The translations under genes were made by a program, and so were the position numbers. The notes below the pieces were generated by a model. The model was not told where the DNA came from. It saw only the letters and a program-made list of their open reading frames with translations, and did not search any database. Below, in pieces: positions 62,261 through 64,000 of a stretch of 64,000 bases of DNA. Every line of letters starts with the position of its first letter. Position 1 is the first letter of the stretch. Origin of the DNA: Azospirillum sp. 412522 (GTDB lineage: Bacteria > Pseudomonadota > Alphaproteobacteria > Azospirillales > Azospirillaceae); the NCBI RefSeq assembly GCF_019805165.1, contig NZ_RWIJ01000005.1:116324-180323 (forward strand), written 5' to 3'.

Positions 62261-62881
62261 TCAGGAGTCGGGCGGCGCGTCCGTGGCCGGCAGCCCCAAT
62301 GAGCCCTGCTTGGCGGACTTCACCTTGCCACTTGCTTCACGATGGGCTGACGCTGCGAGCGTCGCTGCGAACGGCTCCAGAACCTCCAGCCGCCCCCGCA
62401 AGCGGGCGTTCTCGCGGCGCGCTTCGTCCAGCGCCTGCTCCACCTGATGCTTGGCGGTCAGTTCAGAACGCAGCTGGTCGAGCTGCAGCGATGAGCGCAT
62501 GTGGGCAGCCTTTTCTTCCGACAGAAGGCGGTTCACGGTCTCCACAGCGGCTTGCGCGTCCGCCGCCTGCCGCTGCCGATCCTCCATCTCTGCGGACATC
62601 CGGGTCAGCGCCGCGTTCTGCTGGGCGACCGTCACCGCCAGCTGGTTGCGGTCTTCCGTGATCCGGTCATGTTCCTGAGCCAGATCCTCGTAGCCCTGCT
62701 CCTGTTCAGCGATCTCAGTCGTCAGAGCGTGCAGTTCGCTCCGGCAAGCCGCGCTTTCACTCTGCAGATCTGCCAACGCGGTGGTGTGCTGTTCCGCGGC
62801 GAGGCGCCTCTCCTCCTGCCGCATGGCGTCGATCGACGCGATGAAGGCCGTCATGTGAATCGGCATGGAATAAGGGTTCAT
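62261..62881 (-). CDS. Coiled-coil protein of unknown function
   Basis: A 206-residue protein dominated by heptad-rich helix from about residue 20 to 170 ('LHALTTEIAEQEQGYEDLAQ', 'AAVETVNRLLSEEKAAHMRS', 'LDEARRENARLRGRLEVLEP') with a short disordered tail. No catalytic motif is visible. In arrangement it resembles the KfrA-type or other coiled-coil accessory proteins of plasmids and integrative elements, but no DNA-binding N-terminus is seen. It lies 81 bp upstream of the small membrane protein gene, in the same direction as the recombinase. Confidence 0.65.
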   Translation of the reverse strand: MNPYSMPIHMTAFIASIDAMRQEERRLAAEQHTTALADLQSESAACRSELHALTTEIAEQEQGYEDLAQEHDRITEDRNQLAVTVAQQNAALTRMSAEMEDRQRQAADAQAAVETVNRLLSEEKAAHMRSSLQLDQLRSELTAKHQVEQALDEARRENARLRGRLEVLEPFAATLAASAHREASGKVKSAKQGSLGLPATDAPPDS

Positions 62882-62936
62882 CCGCGGATTCGGTGCTGAG
62901 GTGGCGTGGGCCGCAGTGGTGGCCGGCTGGTAGTCG

Positions 62937-63350
62937 TCAGGTGGTGCATAAGACGCGCTGACGGAGCAGATCGAACTTGGCGCGGCCGAACATCTGCCGC
63001 TTGATGAGCTTCAGGCGGTTGATCTGCCCCTCGACCGGGCCATTGCTCCAGGGCTCCTGGAGAGCCGCTTGCAACGCATCGAGATTGGCGGCCAGACCTT
63101 GAGCGAAGTTGCGCAGCGCTGTCGCGGAGGCCGCCTCCAGCCACGCGGCGAGGGACCTCGCGCTCTGCCGGCGGAGGAGTTTGCCAAAGTCGTTGATGAG
63201 GTCTGCCACCTCACGGATGCTTGGCGCGATCGCCCTCACGGTGTCGACGAACCGGCGGTCGGCACGGCTCAGCGTGGTCGGGTCACTCGTCAGCAGGCGG
63301 GCCGCGCGGCGGCTGGATGGCACCCGCCACGACGGCAGGGGAGCATCGGG
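62937..63350 (-). pseudogene. ISL3-family transposase, C-terminal fragment
   Basis: The frame reads 'LPSWRVPSSRRAARLLTSDP', then 'LAAWLEAASATALRNFAQGL', and the diagnostic end 'EPWSNGPVEGQINRLKLIKR' with 'QMFGRAKFDLLRQRVL'. This is the last third of an ISL3-type transposase, with the final catalytic Glu in 'VEGQINR'. The N-terminal two thirds are missing: around 63350 the sequence switches to a Tn3-type transposase in a different frame. Confidence 0.82.
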
Positions 63351-63918
63351 TCGCTCAGCCGGGATTCCAGGTCGAACAGCACGGCGACCAGGGTCGCGCG
63401 CCGCCGATGGGTGGTGTAGCGGCCGAGCAGATAGGCGGGTGACGCTTGTCCCTCCCGGACGAACTGGCGGAACCGGATTTCGGGAAGGCGCGACGCGATG
63501 TCGGATGGGATCCCGACGGCACGGACGGCCTGAAGCTTGCCGAGCAAGTCGCGGACATGTCCAGCTTTCGGCGCGCTCGGCATCGCCTTCAGCCAGGCGA
63601 GAGGCGTTCCACCGAGTTCGGGATCAACGACCGGCAGCCGGTCGAGTTTGGCCAGCTGTTCGTCGGTGAGACCGGCAAGCAGCGCGTCCGCCGCCCGCTT
63701 GCAGGCACGGGCACGCCCGGTGGCGCCGGTGCGTTCGATCACCGCCAAGGCAGGCAGGATGAGCTTCTCGGATCAGAGCGCGGAGACGATGGCGGTGACG
63801 ATCACTCCCGGCTTGTGCGCGGTCCAGGCGGCTTGGGCGGCGGCTTCGATCATGAAGGGAAGGTCGGCATCGGTCGAAGGGCGCAGCCCGAGCATCGAGG
63901 CGAGTTGCCGGGCATGAT
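63350..63918 (-). pseudogene. Tn3-family transposase fragment with an in-frame stop
   Basis: The frame carries 'HARQLASMLGLRPSTDADLP', 'AWTAHKPGVIVTAIVSAL', a TGA at 63773-63775, then 'SEKLILPALAVIERTGATGR', 'LLAGLTDEQLAKLDRLPVVD' and 'YTTHRRRATLVAVLFDLESR'. This is the N-terminal (DUF4158-like) region of Tn3-type transposases. The TGA stands where relatives have a residue joining 'AL' and 'SEK/REK' (probably Arg CGA). The fragment is cut by ISL3-type sequence at ~63350 and by an IS21-like end at ~63918. Confidence 0.75.
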
Positions 63919-64000
63919 GTCAATCGGTTTGAGATAGGAACCCCGGATCGGCACGGAAAAGGGACCCCCTGATCTGGTTTGGAGCTTGTCGTCCAGTTAG
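63918..64000. mobile_element. Possible end of an IS21-like element, running off the window
   Basis: From 'tgtcaatcggtttgagat' onward the sequence contains 'ataggaaccccggatcgg' and 'cacggaaaagggacccc', a pattern I associate with the repeated terminal boxes of IS21-family elements upstream of istA. The Tn3-like frame ends exactly where it begins. No coding sequence of the element lies within the window, so the call rests only on the terminal pattern. Confidence 0.4.

Overview
The window looks like chromosome (or a large replicon) of a GC-rich alphaproteobacterium. A member of the Rhodospirillales such as Azospirillum is my best guess from gene content (fused CysN/CysC, ETF/ETF-QO set, insertion sequence types), but nothing in the window proves the genus. 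No rRNA gene, intact tRNA gene or CRISPR array was seen.

Layout. 1-4851: end of a MarR regulator, a stand-alone FtsI-like transpeptidase and a class A penicillin-binding protein; the first 2.4 kb is visibly less GC-rich than what follows. 4852-6656: a block of insertion sequences (IS630 remnant, a 68-bp scrap of one IS3 element, then a complete IS3 element). 6670-13290: lipid/ring-fission energy genes on the minus strand (ETF-QO, 3-hydroxyacyl-CoA dehydrogenase, EtfA, EtfB, 4-hydroxy-2-oxovalerate aldolase, acylating acetaldehyde dehydrogenase). 13467-18463: ferredoxin reductase, cytochrome P450, divergent AraC regulator, GMC oxidoreductase. 19120-40443: a dense catabolic and envelope region. 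It holds two equal-length DUF1329 proteins, a Rieske oxygenase resembling KshA divergent from a KstD-like flavoprotein, an Old Yellow Enzyme homologue, a 3-alpha-HSD-type reductase and other SDRs. It also holds an MMPL/RND exporter with its DUF1302, YCF48 and DUF1329 partners, a hydrolase and a TetR regulator. 40548-44151: cysQ-cysNC-cysD sulfate activation. 44485-57018: a second catabolic region with SRPBCC, four SDR-type or sulfotransferase genes, DUF1214, AraC, two Baeyer-Villiger monooxygenases, a VOC protein and TetR. 57019-64000: a mobile-element zone with an IS5 element nested with an IS701 element, a large serine recombinase operon, and ISL3/Tn3/IS21-like scraps.

How it fits together. 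The enzyme set (KshA-like, KstD-like, HsdA-like, BVMOs, P450, aldolase/acetaldehyde dehydrogenase pair, ETF chain, hydrophobic-substrate envelope module) is what one expects for breakdown of a polycyclic, steroid- or terpenoid-like compound. The exact substrate is inference: the meta-cleavage dioxygenase, acyl-CoA ligases and acyl-CoA dehydrogenases are not in the window. Two pairs of shared promoter motifs (a 16-bp dyad and an 11-mer) suggest that dispersed operons answer to common TetR-type regulators. A PAPS-type sulfotransferase close to the PAPS-making cys genes raises the possibility that a substrate or intermediate is sulfated.
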